Below are positions 1 through 12,805 of a DNA stretch of 64,000 nt, piece after piece. The stretch lies in the NCBI GenBank assembly GCA_001695595.3, contig MBPM02000064.1, forward strand, positions 372,001 through 436,000, in the 5' to 3' direction. The stretch comes from Plasmopara viticola. Lineage: Eukaryota > Oomycota > Peronosporomycetes > Peronosporales > Peronosporaceae. Position numbers and translations under genes: made by a program. The notes under the pieces were generated by a model. The model saw only the letters and a program-made list of their open reading frames with translations. It was not told where the DNA came from and ran no database searches. Position 1 is the stretch's first letter. Each line of letters starts with the position of its first letter.

Positions 1-640
1 TAGAATACTCTTGGCTGCACCTTTACAAGGATATCTACAGATTTTTCCCGTTATCTCGATCAAATATCGCATCACTCGTATAAGTCAAATTTGCTCGGCT
101 CTTTTGACCAAAAACGCTTCTGACAAAAGCTCCTTCAATTCTCATCTCCCACAAAAAAAATCGTTTATTCGTATGAGTTTACAAAGGTCACGCATCGATC
201 AATGACGTCTTGCATAGTACGCGTAGTCAGTTAATATTTATCGCCTTGTCGATGCATTTCGAAAGCATAATGTAGCTTTAAATGTGATTTTGCACATAAA
301 ATTCCTCGGAGGATAAGAATTTCCCGAATGCTACGCATTATTGAAGGTACGCTGTGAGCTAGCACCAAAAAATGAATTGAAATTTCAAGACCGTCCAATC
401 ATATATAGAAATCAGGCCACTATCTTTCTATATAAAAGAAATGATCGCTAGAGAAAAGTCAAACGGTGGAAATTTCATTTTGATATACGCTACAGAAGCA
501 TGTTGCAGAACGAAATGTAAAGCAATTGCATCAAGGCCTATAGCTGGCTAATCTATGGCCCATTCTTTTTGTTTATTTAAGTTTTTTGAGTAACATTAAA
601 TAATGGCGTCATATTCTTGCTAATAGTCTGCCAGTATTTG
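1..640. other. Non-coding, no gene seen
   Basis: AT-rich sequence with no reading frame of convincing composition or recognisable similarity on either strand. It borders a decayed retrotransposon fragment that starts near position 641, so it may be eroded repeat DNA, but I see no specific motif. Confidence 0.5.
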
Positions 641-1490
641 TCATTTATACATTTGTAATTCTTGCTCAATACTTTTAATCGCCGCTGGTGCTGCTGTACG
701 CTTGAATCTGATGCGCTTTTCTGTAGCATACAAAGCCTTTTTCAGTATATCTACCAGCTGATTAACAGTGCTTGACCTTGAGATGTGTCTCCCTGAAGTG
801 GCAATGGTACAACTGATCAATCCAATTGTATCTTGGCTATCTTTCTCATTTGAAGTTGCTTTCAGTTGCTCACGACTGAGATTCTTCACTTGCACAGATC
901 TACAGCTACACCAAATTTTAAATTGCCAAGCACTGAGCTTCACTATTTACTGTGTTTTTGATATGCAGAGTCACTGATGCACCTCCGACAGTCACCAGCA
1001 TATCCTACACCAAGCGTCAGTCGTCAATTTTGCCGCCAAATCCATGTATGCTACAGCTTTGGTCTCGTTGGCTCTGCCGTCGCTAGTGGATTTAATGCAT
1101 TACGTCGTGGTATGATACTATTGTATGCAATGCTGCTGTCAAGAAAATTTGAAGTAACGCAATTTACATACCTGAAATCGAGACGCGTGCATGACATGGT
1201 ATACGGCACCCACTCCAACTGGGATCTATACGATTTTGGCTGCATCCCTACTCCTTCGCCGTCCTTTGCTGACAATTGCATCTATGATGAATGTGGAATG
1301 CGCGTCAAATTGAGTGTCCGTTGTCTTAGCGTCGTGTTGGCTGAAACTGCAAACCGCGTTGTTAATGTACCGGGTCCATCCAATCACAAGCGCGCTGCAG
1401 TTACAGTCATGGTCCTTATAGTTTTCAGAACATGCTTAATCTTACTCAATTTTCTTAATTTTCAACGGTATATGAGCGCTGCCAATCTCG
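641..1490 (-). pseudogene. Decayed Ty1/copia pol fragment (RT end / RNase H)
   Basis: The minus strand reads like the end of a copia-type polyprotein spread over several frames. The segment at about 700-880 (VNQLVDILKKALYA) resembles the conserved copia C-terminal 'QVADIFTKAL' stretch that follows the RNase H domain. Upstream pieces near 1150-1250 (VPYTMSCTRLDF) resemble the 'LMYLxxxTRPDI' block that precedes it. Stops and frame changes interrupt everything, so no protein is made. No long terminal repeats could be paired. The overlapping plus-strand frame at 977-1513 looks like an antisense shadow. The family call rests on two short motifs and is tentative. Confidence 0.4.
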
Positions 1491-1513
1491 TACTATCCTG
1501 CTCGTCTTTTTAA

Positions 1514-4500
1514 CGAAATGTCTGTCGCCGCAGTACAGAAAAAATAGGTGTATTCAATCGTGCCCTTTATGCAAACGCACTGGTTCGCTATGCTGCTAAT
1601 AGTACGATGTACATATCGACAGCATAGAAAAACTTGATTCATGCGCCTGAAGCTCGTTTAAGACCGTAATTAGACATCATATCTCTGCATTGACAATACC
1701 GTTAGGCACTTCCTTGTATTCCTACGGCTTGAGAACGCTTCTTTGAGATCACAATGTCAGCATCCGATCGTTCAGTCGCAGCCATTAATAATGTACAACT
1801 CGGATAGTATTCATGTTTGTCACGTCTGAATATGTCTTGAGCAAGTCAGATTATAATTTCAGCTTGAAGGCTCAATCCCTTTGTAGCGCAAAACTTTTTC
1901 CGAATTGTCACGCTTTTTTCTAGAACCTATCCACAACCAATCGGCCGCACACTTTTCTTCGGCACGTGTGTCCATAAGTCTTTGTATATACAAATTTTGA
2001 GCTCTGCGCTCACCTTCTTTACCCAGTTCGAATCTTTGTCTTTACATATTGCCTCATGCAGAATACTGACATATACAAACAGCAGACTAGCTAACAGATT
2101 ATCTTGGTCTCACTACTCTTTCGTTCCTTACTTGCTTTCAATTACAGCGTGGTGTCGTCAACAACAGCTTGCGCTACGAAGCCAAGTATCGAGTGACAAA
2201 GGTGCCTGGTTCACTAAATAAGATCTTTGACGCGAGTGAATGCTTTAATTGACAGCAAGCCACTCATTCTATCAAGACCATCTAAAGCAAACTTTAAAGT
2301 ATTGAGGACCAAGAAATTCTTTGTCAACATCGACAATGTGCTTCAGCGGCAGATGATATTAAGGTCCTCGATTTCTTCGTAAGCATCAAGCAGACCCCGA
2401 AAGACAGATTACATATCATCTTGGCCACTGTGCTCGGTAACACTAAGACCGAACCCGCTGACCGGGTCCGAAGACGCGACTTTTGTACGAATAATAACTA
2501 CCCCTCCACAGCATTCCGGAAAAACGAGTCTATCTGTGGGTAGAAATCGCCTTTTTCATCGTTGACGCCTGCACTTGAAGTGTTGAGTGCAAGACAAGTC
2601 TACCCATAAACCGTCCATGAGTACACTTACCTTTAACGTTTAAAAGAGCGGCAATCCAGTAGTGGAGCCAAAGAATCAATATATAAAGTTTGCGCCTACC
2701 TATTGTCACGCTTTCTTGTCTGCAAACGAGACAAGAAAGCGTGGCAATTGGTAAAACTTACACTTCGTTGACAGCAACTTTGCTCTCGACTGCTCTTTTT
2801 TTTTCTTCTCAAGACAGGTAAACTTTGTGTGCCCAGCTAATGGCCCACACTTAGTAAATGACAAATCGTCCGTATAGTGACCTTCTCGACCTTTTCCATC
2901 TTGAAGAAATAACTTCGGCTCTCCATCCCGTTAATTGTAAAATCATTCAGTTTTACCGACCAAGACCCCGCAACGCTATCACCAGGATTACAGATTCCGT
3001 GCTGCATGAGCCCTAGATTGTAAATTGTGTTCGTAGAGCTCGAGCGCCATGTCCTGCTCCAACTATTTGGTTGGAATAAGGGTAGCAAATGCAGCAACCA
3101 CCTCAGCCTCATAGATACGAGAAACTACCTCGATCAATGCGGGCTGTGTATCTGATAGATGCGAAAAGTGACTTTATGAAGTCTTTGCATAGAAGATGTA
3201 CTTGCGTTTGCATTGAATTCACTATAAGGCGTGACGTAGTTACATAAAATCTTGCATACGGAAGGCGTGCAGAAAAATACTATGCTTTTGGCGAACGGCT
3301 GCCCACTGTCTTCAGTCTCAAGTGCGATATATTGCAGTTTAAAGATCGATCTAGTTAACAATTAAATTGGTCTTTTGTATTTCCAATAAGCGGCATAATT
3401 TGCTACCCAAAGTTAGGCAGGGACATTAATTCTCCTTACCTCAATATGCATACCGCAATATTTACCGATAGGATGTAAACTCTGCTTGATGTTACTTTTC
3501 TAATCATGTCACCCCCATGCCATTTTAGCTAAAATCTTAGTAGTTCGGGCTCTACAAACAAGTTTGTCCGCTTCAGTTATTCAGAAGTGTCCGAACCGCA
3601 TCGCTGCGGCTGTCAAAGTCAAGATGGACTTTTAATACGGATATATCCAGAGGCAGGATACCGATTTCTGAACCAATTGTGACATTTATTTTCTTGTGTA
3701 CAGGCCTTTTCTCACCTTGTCGATTTAGGTCGAGGGTTGACGACTTGAAACTATACACTAATAATCAACGGCACCGAAAATACTTATTTTAACCAAGTAA
3801 GATATGACTACTTTTTGATGCTGCCCTTTCAGCTCTTGGTGACTTTGTACCCAAAGACTATCGTGCCCGTCGCTTTGTCCTTGAGCGCGCTTGATCTTGT
3901 CTATCGTGGCGATTGCCATGATTTGATTCTGCTTAAAGAGTAAAAAAATCACAACGTTGATAGTTGAAACTGGCTAAGTGATGTATTGGATTCTTTTGAT
4001 CAAGCAGAGTGAGCCTGATAATAATGGACACCTTGTATATTTAACGATACGTTTGCTTGCAACAAGCTATTGTATAGTCTTTGCGTAGACTAAGCAGCTG
4101 ATGCGATGTACAGTGTACCGGTATTCAGGTTACGTACTGCAGTCTCTGTCGTCGGACAATTGCTCATTTATGCCATTTATCTAGAAGAATACAAAAGCTG
4201 ATAAGATCAGATATAATTATAATAAAAGAACATATACACACTGCACATAAATTCTCTCCAATTAGAAATCTTCAAGCCGGCGCCAAAGTAAGTTTCAATA
4301 AAATTCGGTGTGGGTTTTTTTGTGGCATAATTAAAAGAACCGAATAGTTCAAGTCGCATTGTAATGGGTATCGGTATTCCATAGCTGTAAGCTCATGCGT
4401 TGTTGTCTAGTTTGCTATATCATCTACCAATTGCATTTGGTATAAACCACCCAGTCGATAAGGAATTATTCATTTGACCCTTTGACGTGGTGGCTAGTCG

Positions 4501-4822
4501 CTCTTTAAATAATTCTCAATATTTGGCCGTGAGCGTTTCAATCGAAACACACCGCAGCTTTAAATTTAAAACCTTTCTAAAATTGGTATTTGCCTTTGCG
4601 GGTTATAGGAGGAGGATGTCCTTTGCCGTTTTGTAACAGCTGAGAGGTATTTTTATAGGATCAGTTACAAAAAACGCTCGCGGGTTCCTAAGGCTATCGC
4701 GCGGCGATGCGCTTCGTGCGCATTTGCTGCACCTAAAGCCTTACGCTTTCTGTTGGAGTTCGTACAATTATCGCATTTGTAACATGGCAACGCATTGGAT
4801 TCTTTCTGGCCATTAAGCATTT
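1514..4822. other. Gene-poor tract with decayed repeat DNA
   Basis: No supported gene. Short open frames occur on both strands but lack start codons, length or recognisable motifs. The one clear structure is the 47-nt hairpin at 2702-2748. Composition and density of stops suit eroded transposon sequence. Confidence 0.5.
2702..2748. repeat. 20-bp inverted repeat (hairpin) with 7-nt loop
   Basis: Two 20-nt arms (2702-2721 and 2729-2748) are reverse complements apart from one position that would be a G-U pair in RNA; the loop is gcaaacg. The length and quality of the stem are far above what random sequence would give. It could be the fold-back end of a short non-autonomous DNA element, a retroelement palindrome or a structured RNA. 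Nothing in the flanks settles which. Confidence 0.8.
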
Positions 4823-4950
4823 GTCTTTTAGTGATGGTGTGTCATCTAGTAAGTTACGGATCCAACAGCTGCTATATATATCTTTTGGTGATGGTGTGTC
4901 ACCCTGTAAATATCATTTCTAGTGGTTACTTAGCAAATTCAACAGCTGCT
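4823..4950 (+). repeat. Imperfect two-copy tandem repeat
   Basis: Two units begin with tcttttRgtgatggtgtgtca (about 4824 and 4881) and both end in caacagctgct (4863-4873 and 4940-4950); the second unit has extra sequence in its middle. It lies in an open frame (about 4795-5238) that I do not regard as a gene. Confidence 0.6.
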
Positions 4951-5885
4951 CGGTACTGTATGTGCACTATGAACATTGACCTATCTGGCCGAAGAGCAAG
5001 AAGAAGACAGACTCGCAAATTGTTGCTGGCTTTTGCACGTAAGACAAAGCATGCATTATGGCGAGTCGAAGTCGCACACTTGATGATCTTAAGTTGGCCA
5101 GAAGCAAGTGTAAAATTACCTCTTACTTGTGGTCGAGGCTCAAATTATAGATTGGGCTGGAGCTTCCCATTTTTGGCAGTTATACTATATTGTAGTCTTA
5201 CTCATCCCAAGATTACTTCTGTTCCTATATATGTTTAGAGTGGGCTCCTCGCTTCTGCAAATCCTGGTTTAGGCACTGTAGATATATGTAAGCATCACTT
5301 TGCACATACTAAAATGGATTTATCATGCATATTTTAATATAAATGTGTTTAAGAAAAAAAAGATTGCCCAAATTGTAGGAAGTGGCTTCCCACATTAAAT
5401 AATAGTGTACTGGTCAACCCTCTGGGCGATTTAGCGTGCTTTCGGCGGCGGTCCTGGTCCTTTTGTCGCAGAAGTAGCGCCCACCTTAAATGTTTTCTCG
5501 TGTGTAGAATATGAACGTTTGCTTTTCATCAGAACTGTAAGGTACGCTTTATGATTTGCACTTTCAGGCCATGGCACAAAAACCGTGTGTACTAAACGCT
5601 TCGGTATATGAGAATTTTTTAAATGTAAGGCCAAACATCTATATTGTAATTGCTTTGCTGAAATGGATGCCGTTTTAACAAAGTGATCTTGTCACACTTG
5701 AGTCTCTACCGCCCGTCCTTTCGACACCTACCGCAAGCCCTTTGAACGTCCTCACCACGATATTTGACCCATTCAACAAATGCATCTGATCTTGTCCACA
5801 GCCATCTGGGTGGTAGAGCGCGCACGCCAGTCGACAATTGTACCGGTATACTGGCGGTATCGCAGCCAAGGTGCCTTTTTGAAGC
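4951..5885. other. Non-coding upstream region of the elicitin-like gene
   Basis: No gene recognised. The last 100 bases become richer in C and T and lead into the initiator at 5886. A short minus-strand frame at 5431-5634 has no ATG of interest and no recognisable domain. Confidence 0.45.
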
Positions 5886-5899
5886 TCATTCCCAATTTT
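5886..5899 (+). promoter_or_regulatory. Oomycete-type initiator (Inr) for the elicitin-like gene
   Basis: The sequence tcattcccaatttt matches the known oomycete initiator consensus TCATTYYNCAWTTT at all but one position. It lies 30 nt upstream of the ATG at 5929, which implies a very short 5' leader, as is usual for oomycete genes. It supports the choice of 5929 as the start. Confidence 0.7.
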
Positions 5900-5928
5900 C
5901 CTGCCGGCCCCTCAAGTCGCTATTCACA

Positions 5929-6486
5929 ATGGCAAAACTTTTCGTTGTTTCCTTCGCGCTCCTCGTCGCATTTACATCTGTCGCTTACGCGCACGACGGA
6001 GACGATGACGACGCAGAAGCTCAATCGACAACGACGAATAGCTCTACTGCCGCAACTGAAGAGTGTGCGACCAACGTGAGCACGGCTTTCATCGCGGTCG
6101 TTGATAACAGCACGTACTTTGACACGTGTGCCGCGGGCACGACGTTTAACGTCACGTCATTGTTTGACGTGCTCAACTTTACGGACGCGGACTTTCTCAC
6201 GTTTTGCAACTCGTCCCAGTGTCTCGAGCCCGTGCACTCGCTCATGGATTCCGAAGACTGTCTCATCATGTACAACGGTACGCTAAGAGACCTGGCGGAC
6301 GAAGTTTCTGACCTGCACGACAAATGCCACGAAGTTTTGGACGCCGCTGGATTAGACATGAACATGGACGGAACAAACAGCACCACCCCTTCGACAACAC
6401 CGGGAACGACGTCGAGTGCGTCTTCGGTGGCGCTGACATTAGGGTCCGTGATCTCGGCGGCCATACTTGCCGCTATCCTAGCGTAA
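5929..6486 (+). CDS. Elicitin-like protein, GPI-anchored
   Basis: Predicted 185-aa secreted protein. Residues 1-21 form a signal peptide (hydrophobic core VVSFALLVAFTSVAYA). After a short acidic spacer (HDGDDDDAEA), residues 46-133 hold six cysteines (46, 67, 93, 98, 111, 133); the four-residue gap between the third and fourth and the overall spacing match the elicitin fold with three disulfides. A Thr/Ser-rich stalk (about 150-166) leads into a hydrophobic tail (VALTLGSVISAAILAAILA), typical of a GPI attachment signal. Elicitins bind sterols and act at the cell surface; some are recognised by plants. Eight N-glycosylation sequons (N37, 49, 60, 74, 83, 94, 116, 150) are unusually many. The spacings differ from canonical elicitins, so this is an elicitin-like (ELL) member. 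The initiator 30 nt upstream fixes the start. No neighbours within several kb. Confidence 0.92.
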   Translation: MAKLFVVSFALLVAFTSVAYAHDGDDDDAEAQSTTTNSSTAATEECATNVSTAFIAVVDNSTYFDTCAAGTTFNVTSLFDVLNFTDADFLTFCNSSQCLEPVHSLMDSEDCLIMYNGTLRDLADEVSDLHDKCHEVLDAAGLDMNMDGTNSTTPSTTPGTTSSASSVALTLGSVISAAILAAILA

Positions 6487-9400
6487 GAGTAGGTTGGACG
6501 TGTCCTGTATTAGGTCGCTTTACTAAAATATATGCTCGTTGCATTACTACAATATTGGTGATAACGTCACGGGCAGTGACAATGTCGAAAAAACCGACTT
6601 GTTGGCTCAGTATTGTAACTCATTGACCTTTTGCGAAAAAATCCTCCCCGAAAGGGACTTTTTAATCAGACGGGCTGAGTCCTAATCATTACTCTGTCGA
6701 TCATTCCTACGCGATTTTTTCCAAAGAGGGTGCCAAGTAGACTGCTAAGCGCTTGTCTTGGGTAGCGTTCACTAAGAAGATCGCCGCATGACCGCCTCTT
6801 AGGTCCTAAAGGCCCGAACTGAGTTTCGGACTTTGTCTCCGCACCTTCGGAAACGCGTCGAATCAGTTCCCTACAATCTTTTTTGTCTAAATTTCTGTTT
6901 ATAGAATCGCCTAAATATTATACAAATAAAAGCAAAACGAAGAGAAAAACAATCTTAAGTAAATAGAATTGACGGCGGCTATTTGTTACGGTCATTACAA
7001 TGGTAAAAGCGTACTATCAAAGTGATAATCTTCACACCGGAGTTTAAATTCAGTGACTCTTGCTTCTCGCTGACCAAACGGGCCAGTTTGTGTAAGCTGG
7101 GGCAATAATTAATGTGTATGGTATTGTGGTCGCTGAACACGTATACATAGCCCGGAATAACCGTTGTTATCGAGATGTAGTTACAGATAAAACAATGTCA
7201 TAGTAGAAATCATTGCGAATGGCGCTCAACAGCTTTGTCTCGGCCAAGCATCGCACGGACGCAGATTGTGAGCCTCGGCTTCGATTGTCAAAGCTTGGCT
7301 CTAACTCTGACGCAAGTTGGCGCACGCGATCCAAAGACTCTTTTTTTGGTGCTGAATTGACAGCAATCTTTCACCTCGCCCACTTTGGTTACCAAAAGTC
7401 CAGCTTTGCTCTTAGCGAAACCACAATCGATGCAAAATTTGAAGAACAAATTGCGACTAGACTGCAGCGTACAATAATATGTCGCTGCTCGTCCTTCGAC
7501 GCTGACTTAGATATGAAAGCATAATATAGCGCATGCGTCTTGATTCTGGATGGCTGTGCACACAGTCACTACATCAGCAACACTTTTTCTTGCTTCCGAT
7601 GATACAATCGTTGTGTGCCCCATCAAGCTCCAAACCTCGAAGATTCAAAAACTGCTGCGTGGAATGACATTTATTAGGTATCTAACGACGACTACGAACG
7701 CTCCTTTTTACATTCGTCCTTCTCTTTAAGCAAGTCTATTTTTTTAAAAGCTTTGACAACATGCTGCTCTTGCTGATGCCGACACATGCGGGTATTGCTC
7801 AGTACCGTTTCCATAAATAAAGAATGATTTACTCGTGACTGGGAAGAATTTGAGTCGAATGCACATGTATTACTTCAATGTGTGGTTTCGATTTAAACGA
7901 AATTTTGAAGCTTGATATTATCATGCTTTGTGATGTTGTGGGCTTTGAACGGATCTTGCCGGTAACCTTTACACACAGCAATCCAAACAGTCCACCTAAA
8001 GAGAATATACATGAAGCATTTGACCGATGAATTAGTTGTCGTGTTTGCCTTGTGTACTAGTCAGCTAGTCCTCGTATTTTTCCCGGCGTGAGATGATTTC
8101 GTTGATTGTAGGCCGGATTTTGGCCTCCAGGGCCAATCTCCACACAGCGATCTGATAGGCACTAGGTTTACCTAAATGCTTTAACGGGACTTTCCATAAG
8201 AAATTCTAAATTTTTATCTGGGCTTGACGATTCAATAAGCAAGAAAGCTGCTGTATTGGAAGCAAAACGTGGTCTTTCAATTAAGGTGTGAGATTCGAGG
8301 TACCAAACATGCTGGAGATGCTCAGCAGTCGAGAGTCAAACTAATCCCAGAACAGACGTGTGCTTAACTTCTTGTTCAAATAGATCACACTCTGTTCTTA
8401 TCCTAAACACTCACCATTTCTCGCTCCGATATCTCTCTCTTGTCGACTGACATGACTGTCTCAGCGTATACGATTTGTTTTACGCAATAGATCTTTCCGG
8501 ATTTGATCTTATCTGGTCGAAATAAATCATAGATTCACTTTGCTCGATACAGATACCGTAATCGCTTCTAACGGCATGTGTGGTGCAGTGTTGCACCTGG
8601 ATCGAAGCTAACATAGGTCGGACCACACTTAGGTTTTACTTAAATCATGTTACTTTTCTGCTTAGATCGTACTTGAATTTAGCTGCTTTAATCCTTTACA
8701 TAGACATCTTAAACGGTCGAGATACTTGATGAAAAAATCAGTTAGGTTTTCTTCGACGGGCTTGTCGGTAGACTTTTTCGTGCCATTTTTTACCAGAATT
8801 TAAAGTCGAATTTGAGCTTAAAGACAGCGCTTCCGCTGTCCATTATAAAGCGGTCTAGCACTGACGGCACCAAAATTAGATCTTTGATGCGATCGCTGCG
8901 GCATCTAAGTAGCTAGAAATCCCATGTACAATTTCTAGATTAAGCCCTTAATAGTATGAATGGGTTGTTTGTCTTGACATGTTCCTAGACTTCAGGAATC
9001 TGAAATGTTTTGCGATTAAACTCCAATGGTGAGCACAATAGTTACAAAGTTGTCTTTGCCTTAAAGATTACCAAACTGTAGAGAAACTACAACTCTTATC
9101 CCCGTATGAGATGTGATAAAGTGTAAGCCAATCCGACAGAGGGATCGTCAGATCTCTCTCTAGATCGGAATTTACGATAAAGTCGCCGACAAACATCGAC
9201 TGTTATTTTTATATTTGTGTTCAAGCGGTCACAGTTGCCGCTAGGCACCAGCGAAAGTCAACTACCAGTTCTTAGTACAATAATTTTGGTGTTAGCAAAT
9301 AATGCCTTATAACACAGTTGTGAAGAGAGTTTTATGGAAGATTGGTCGTTAAATGAGACTTAGGCGGTGAGCGGGACAAATCAGCGAAGGAAAACCATTT

Positions 9401-10079
9401 GTCGCTTTGAGCAAATTATGAAGTGATAGTACGTGGAGAACTCTAACAAAGTCTTTTTTTAAGCCTAAATAGTGGCTCTCAGCCATCAACTACAACTACT
9501 ACTATCCTACAACCAAAAAATTTTCTATACTCATGCAGATTTCTTGCATATTACGGTTAATTTAAACAAAAAGATCTCTTACATCTGAATATTTATGAAA
9601 TTTTCAAATTTTAAGCTTGCAGCCACAGATCTCTATGATAGTTCCAACGCTTATAAATCTCTGGACTTATGTAAATTTTTCGCATGGTTGTGGTTGCCGG
9701 CCTGCCAGCCGCTGACACTTTTTACGTTGCACGAGCTCCCTTTGAGAAGACGTTTTTTGAAGTATTGGATTTAATTTTGAAACTTCTGACTTAGGGCGGC
9801 GTTTCCGCAAGTCTGCTTCAGATTCTGCACGCCCTTCCAAGCTGCTCCCTTTTTGGCTTCGCCAAAGTACCAAGCTTTATACTGCGGATTTTTCTCGAAG
9901 GTAGGGTGTCTAATGCCAAATACAGCAAGTTAATCGGCCAATATGATCTTATTTACCTTATGGCGACGTTTGGGACTCTCGCGATACGGCTTCTACTATT
10001 CAATGTTGAACGCTGAATGCGGCTTTAATTCCTTTGATAATTACAACTCGAAGGATTTTTGCTATACTTTTTTCCAATC
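6487..10079. other. Gene desert with decayed repeat sequence
   Basis: No supported gene in 3.6 kb. A plus-strand frame at 7213-7524 and a minus-strand frame at 9667-9873 are open but have no recognisable domain; the latter lies downstream of the gypsy integrase remnant and may be part of the same dead element. I found no paired terminal repeats by eye. Confidence 0.5.
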
Positions 10080-12420
10080 TTACAATAGTGCGATATGTTT
10101 AGGTATGAATTGATTTAGCGGAACAAAAGCTTTGTGACTGACATCCAAATATCGTTTCAAAGCACCATATTGCCAACTTCAAAGTGTTGGGAAAGTCTTT
10201 TCTAGTCGAAACCGTACTTTATGCGCCCTTGTACTTCGCTCATCCGGCCCGATAAGACCTTGAGTGCAATAGCTCGACGAAGTAGAAACCGTTGTGCTGC
10301 ATTTATCCTGTAAAATTTTGAATTTTTTGCCAGCATATAAAGAACACAACAAAGATCCGTTTTAAGCAGTGTCATTATATTTGTGGCGTGTCCGCGTCAA
10401 CAACAGGATGTCTCCGCCAAATACAGGAATACATCTTACGCATTCTGTGCTACAACACCTCGAAGATATTCAAAAATATAGCTAGATCTTTCCGTTGGTC
10501 CATCGGTTTGCGGCCTTTGAGCCGAATACGCATTTCCGCTCCAGACAAGACTGCTTGCCATAGCTTAAGCACAAAAGTGGTGTCTCTATTACGCACAATG
10601 ATGTTTGGCGTGCCATGTTTCTTCATAAAATTCTTCTTAAGCTTTTGCCATTTCTACATTGTCGTCATCGCGATGCAGTTAGCTCATGCGTTCAGCGATC
10701 AAAAATTATAATGACGGCATTATTATCGTCACCACATGAAGTCCATCAAAATGTCGACCCATTCGTGACTTGGACCATTGAAAGACTGTACTAGTCCTGG
10801 TGGTATACTATGCTTAGTCTTATTGTACACATTTTGCAAGGGTTGACATAGCACTAGATTGTCATTTCCGACCAGTAAAACTTCTGACGCACGGCCAGAT
10901 AGGGTTGTTAAATCATACGTGGCTTGCTGGTACACAATTGCGGTCTATACAGATGACGCATTTTTTCGATCTATATCGTCGAGAATATTTAGTTGTGGTT
11001 TTGGTATACAGATTACTATTCTGCAATGAGTACTTTGGCACATCCTTTATTTTTCGGCTTCTTGACGATGCACTGTAGGTCTCTAGTTTATAAATACATT
11101 GGAATCATATATTGACCCACTGTAACCTTGTTCGCTCTGATGCCACGATATCGCGATTCTAAGCCGCTTTCAGTAGCCGTTGCAAGCTAAATTGAGTAGC
11201 TTTCCGCTCGAGATCCGAATTTCTTGACGCTACAAATGCCACATAATTAATTCTACCGGAAATCCACTTTTAAAAAGATTGGAGTTCAGCGAGCTCATTA
11301 AATTACCGAGGCACTCTGCAGTTTGTAGTCTTCGGCGTCAAATTTATATTAATAATCTTGTGACCCGTTCCGACTATAAATGGTCGATCGAGAAGGTACA
11401 CACGCCATACCTTCAGCACATGCATGATTGTTAGTAGCTCCTGCTCATAAACATGGTAACTCAGCTTGGACAGCCTTCTTTTCCGACAGGTCAAAACATA
11501 GCTTTGCCTTTTCTTACAGCAAGACTCTTTTGATCGTGATTTTTGAGGCGTCTGTTAATAAACTAATAGGCTTTGGCAAATTCGAAAGACTAAGAGCAGG
11601 TGATGACACCAAGCGACACTTGAGTTCTGTGAAGCAGCGTAGCCGATCGTTTAAGAATTCGATCGCTTCTCGTGGGCATTTTCGTTGTTTTTGTTGTAAA
11701 GTGGTTCTCCAAATTGTGTAATGTCCCTGCATAACCCTGAGACATAGACTATGCCTAAAAAGCACTTCACTTGCTTTTTCATCATGAGCACAGACCATTC
11801 TGAGATAATCTTTGCTTTGTCAAAGTTATTCAGACGCCTTTTCGTCTGTCGAAGTCTCCTGGTCATGGAATCTAATCCACGCAAATTGACACTTGGACGA
11901 CTCGACGTTTAATTGTTGTTCTTCTTACCGTCTGGGCCCACGATCTTCAGCGTTATGTGATCTGCGACATCTTTATTCTGCATGTCATCGTACGTGTTGC
12001 ATAAGTAAAATCTCATCACATCTCTCAAAAGTTTGCAAGATTTTTGCAAAAGCCCATTTAACATACCCAGGCCTCTACTCAATTCAATGGGAGCGACAAG
12101 ATACTGAGATAGAGTCTATAAAGTCGAGAAAGCCGTAATTGGAATATTCGATTCTTGTAGTTTAGCTTATAGTAACACCAAAGTCACATGCACGAAAGCC
12201 GATCATTTTCGCACATAAAGGCAAAGGTATCTTTCTTATGTGGCACCGGTATTGCCGGCAAAATCGCCGCTAGAATTAGTTGGCGATAGCCGCGCACATT
12301 GCACCAATCCGCCAGCTTCTTGACACAGAACATTGGCTCCGGAAAGGCAAACATACCTATCGAACAATGTCAGCTTGGACCATTGTCTGGTCCATTCCAG
12401 ATCCGTTTTGAGCATAAACC
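10080..12420 (-). pseudogene. Broken Ty3/gypsy retrotransposon pol (RT-RNase H-integrase)
   Basis: Reading the minus strand from high to low coordinates gives the pol domains in canonical order, each interrupted by stops and shifts. Reverse transcriptase: YRQLILAAILPAIPVPHK near 12,238-12,291 (family pattern DYRQLNxxTxxxxxPxP). RT/RNase H join: RLVSSPALSLSNLPKPI followed by LLTDAS near 11,530-11,620. RNase H: YHVYEQELLTIMHVLKVWR near 11,390-11,460. Integrase: GLVQSFNGPSHEWVDILMDF near 10,730-10,800, then HGTPNIIVRNRDTTF near 10,590-10,640. Post-integrase strand: FEVGNMVLW near 10,160-10,185. The element is dead; the polymerase catalytic motif is not readable. Long terminal repeats were not found. 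Confidence 0.8.
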
Positions 12421-12805
12421 TCCCAACAAACTTTTACGTGAGCTCATGTCGTACCAAAAATGAGTCCAGAGAAGAAAATACTAATTAAATATGCTGGCAA
12501 ACATTGAATTTTACCAGCCACTTTTGCATACAGGAAATAGCACAGGAAACTTTCCAATCTAAACTAGGAACATTTGGTACTCTGTTTTGCTAGATCTTGC
12601 GCACTGAGGTGCACCATCCGTCACATCATGCATCCGTTAACATTTCACCGTTAAACTTGATATGTTTGGCTGTTTTGCTCTTTAAGAGCTTCTTTAATTG
12701 GCTTGACACTAAGTCGTTTGATTACTGAACAATTTCGGGGTTGATCAATGCTCCGTAGATAGAAATATTCTCCAGCAATTTAGAGTTTTTGCAGGTCTCA
12801 CAAAT

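Noticed and set aside
977..1513. 178-codon plus-strand frame
   Set aside because: It lies antisense to copia-like motifs on the minus strand, has no recognised domain, and its composition looks like a mirrored coding frame.
4795..5238. 147-codon plus-strand frame
   Set aside because: Begins with an alternative codon and its first half is a tandem repeat; no recognisable domain.
6021..6464. 147-codon minus-strand frame opposite the elicitin-like gene
   Set aside because: Shadow of the real gene; the plus strand has signal peptide, six-cysteine pattern, GPI tail and initiator.
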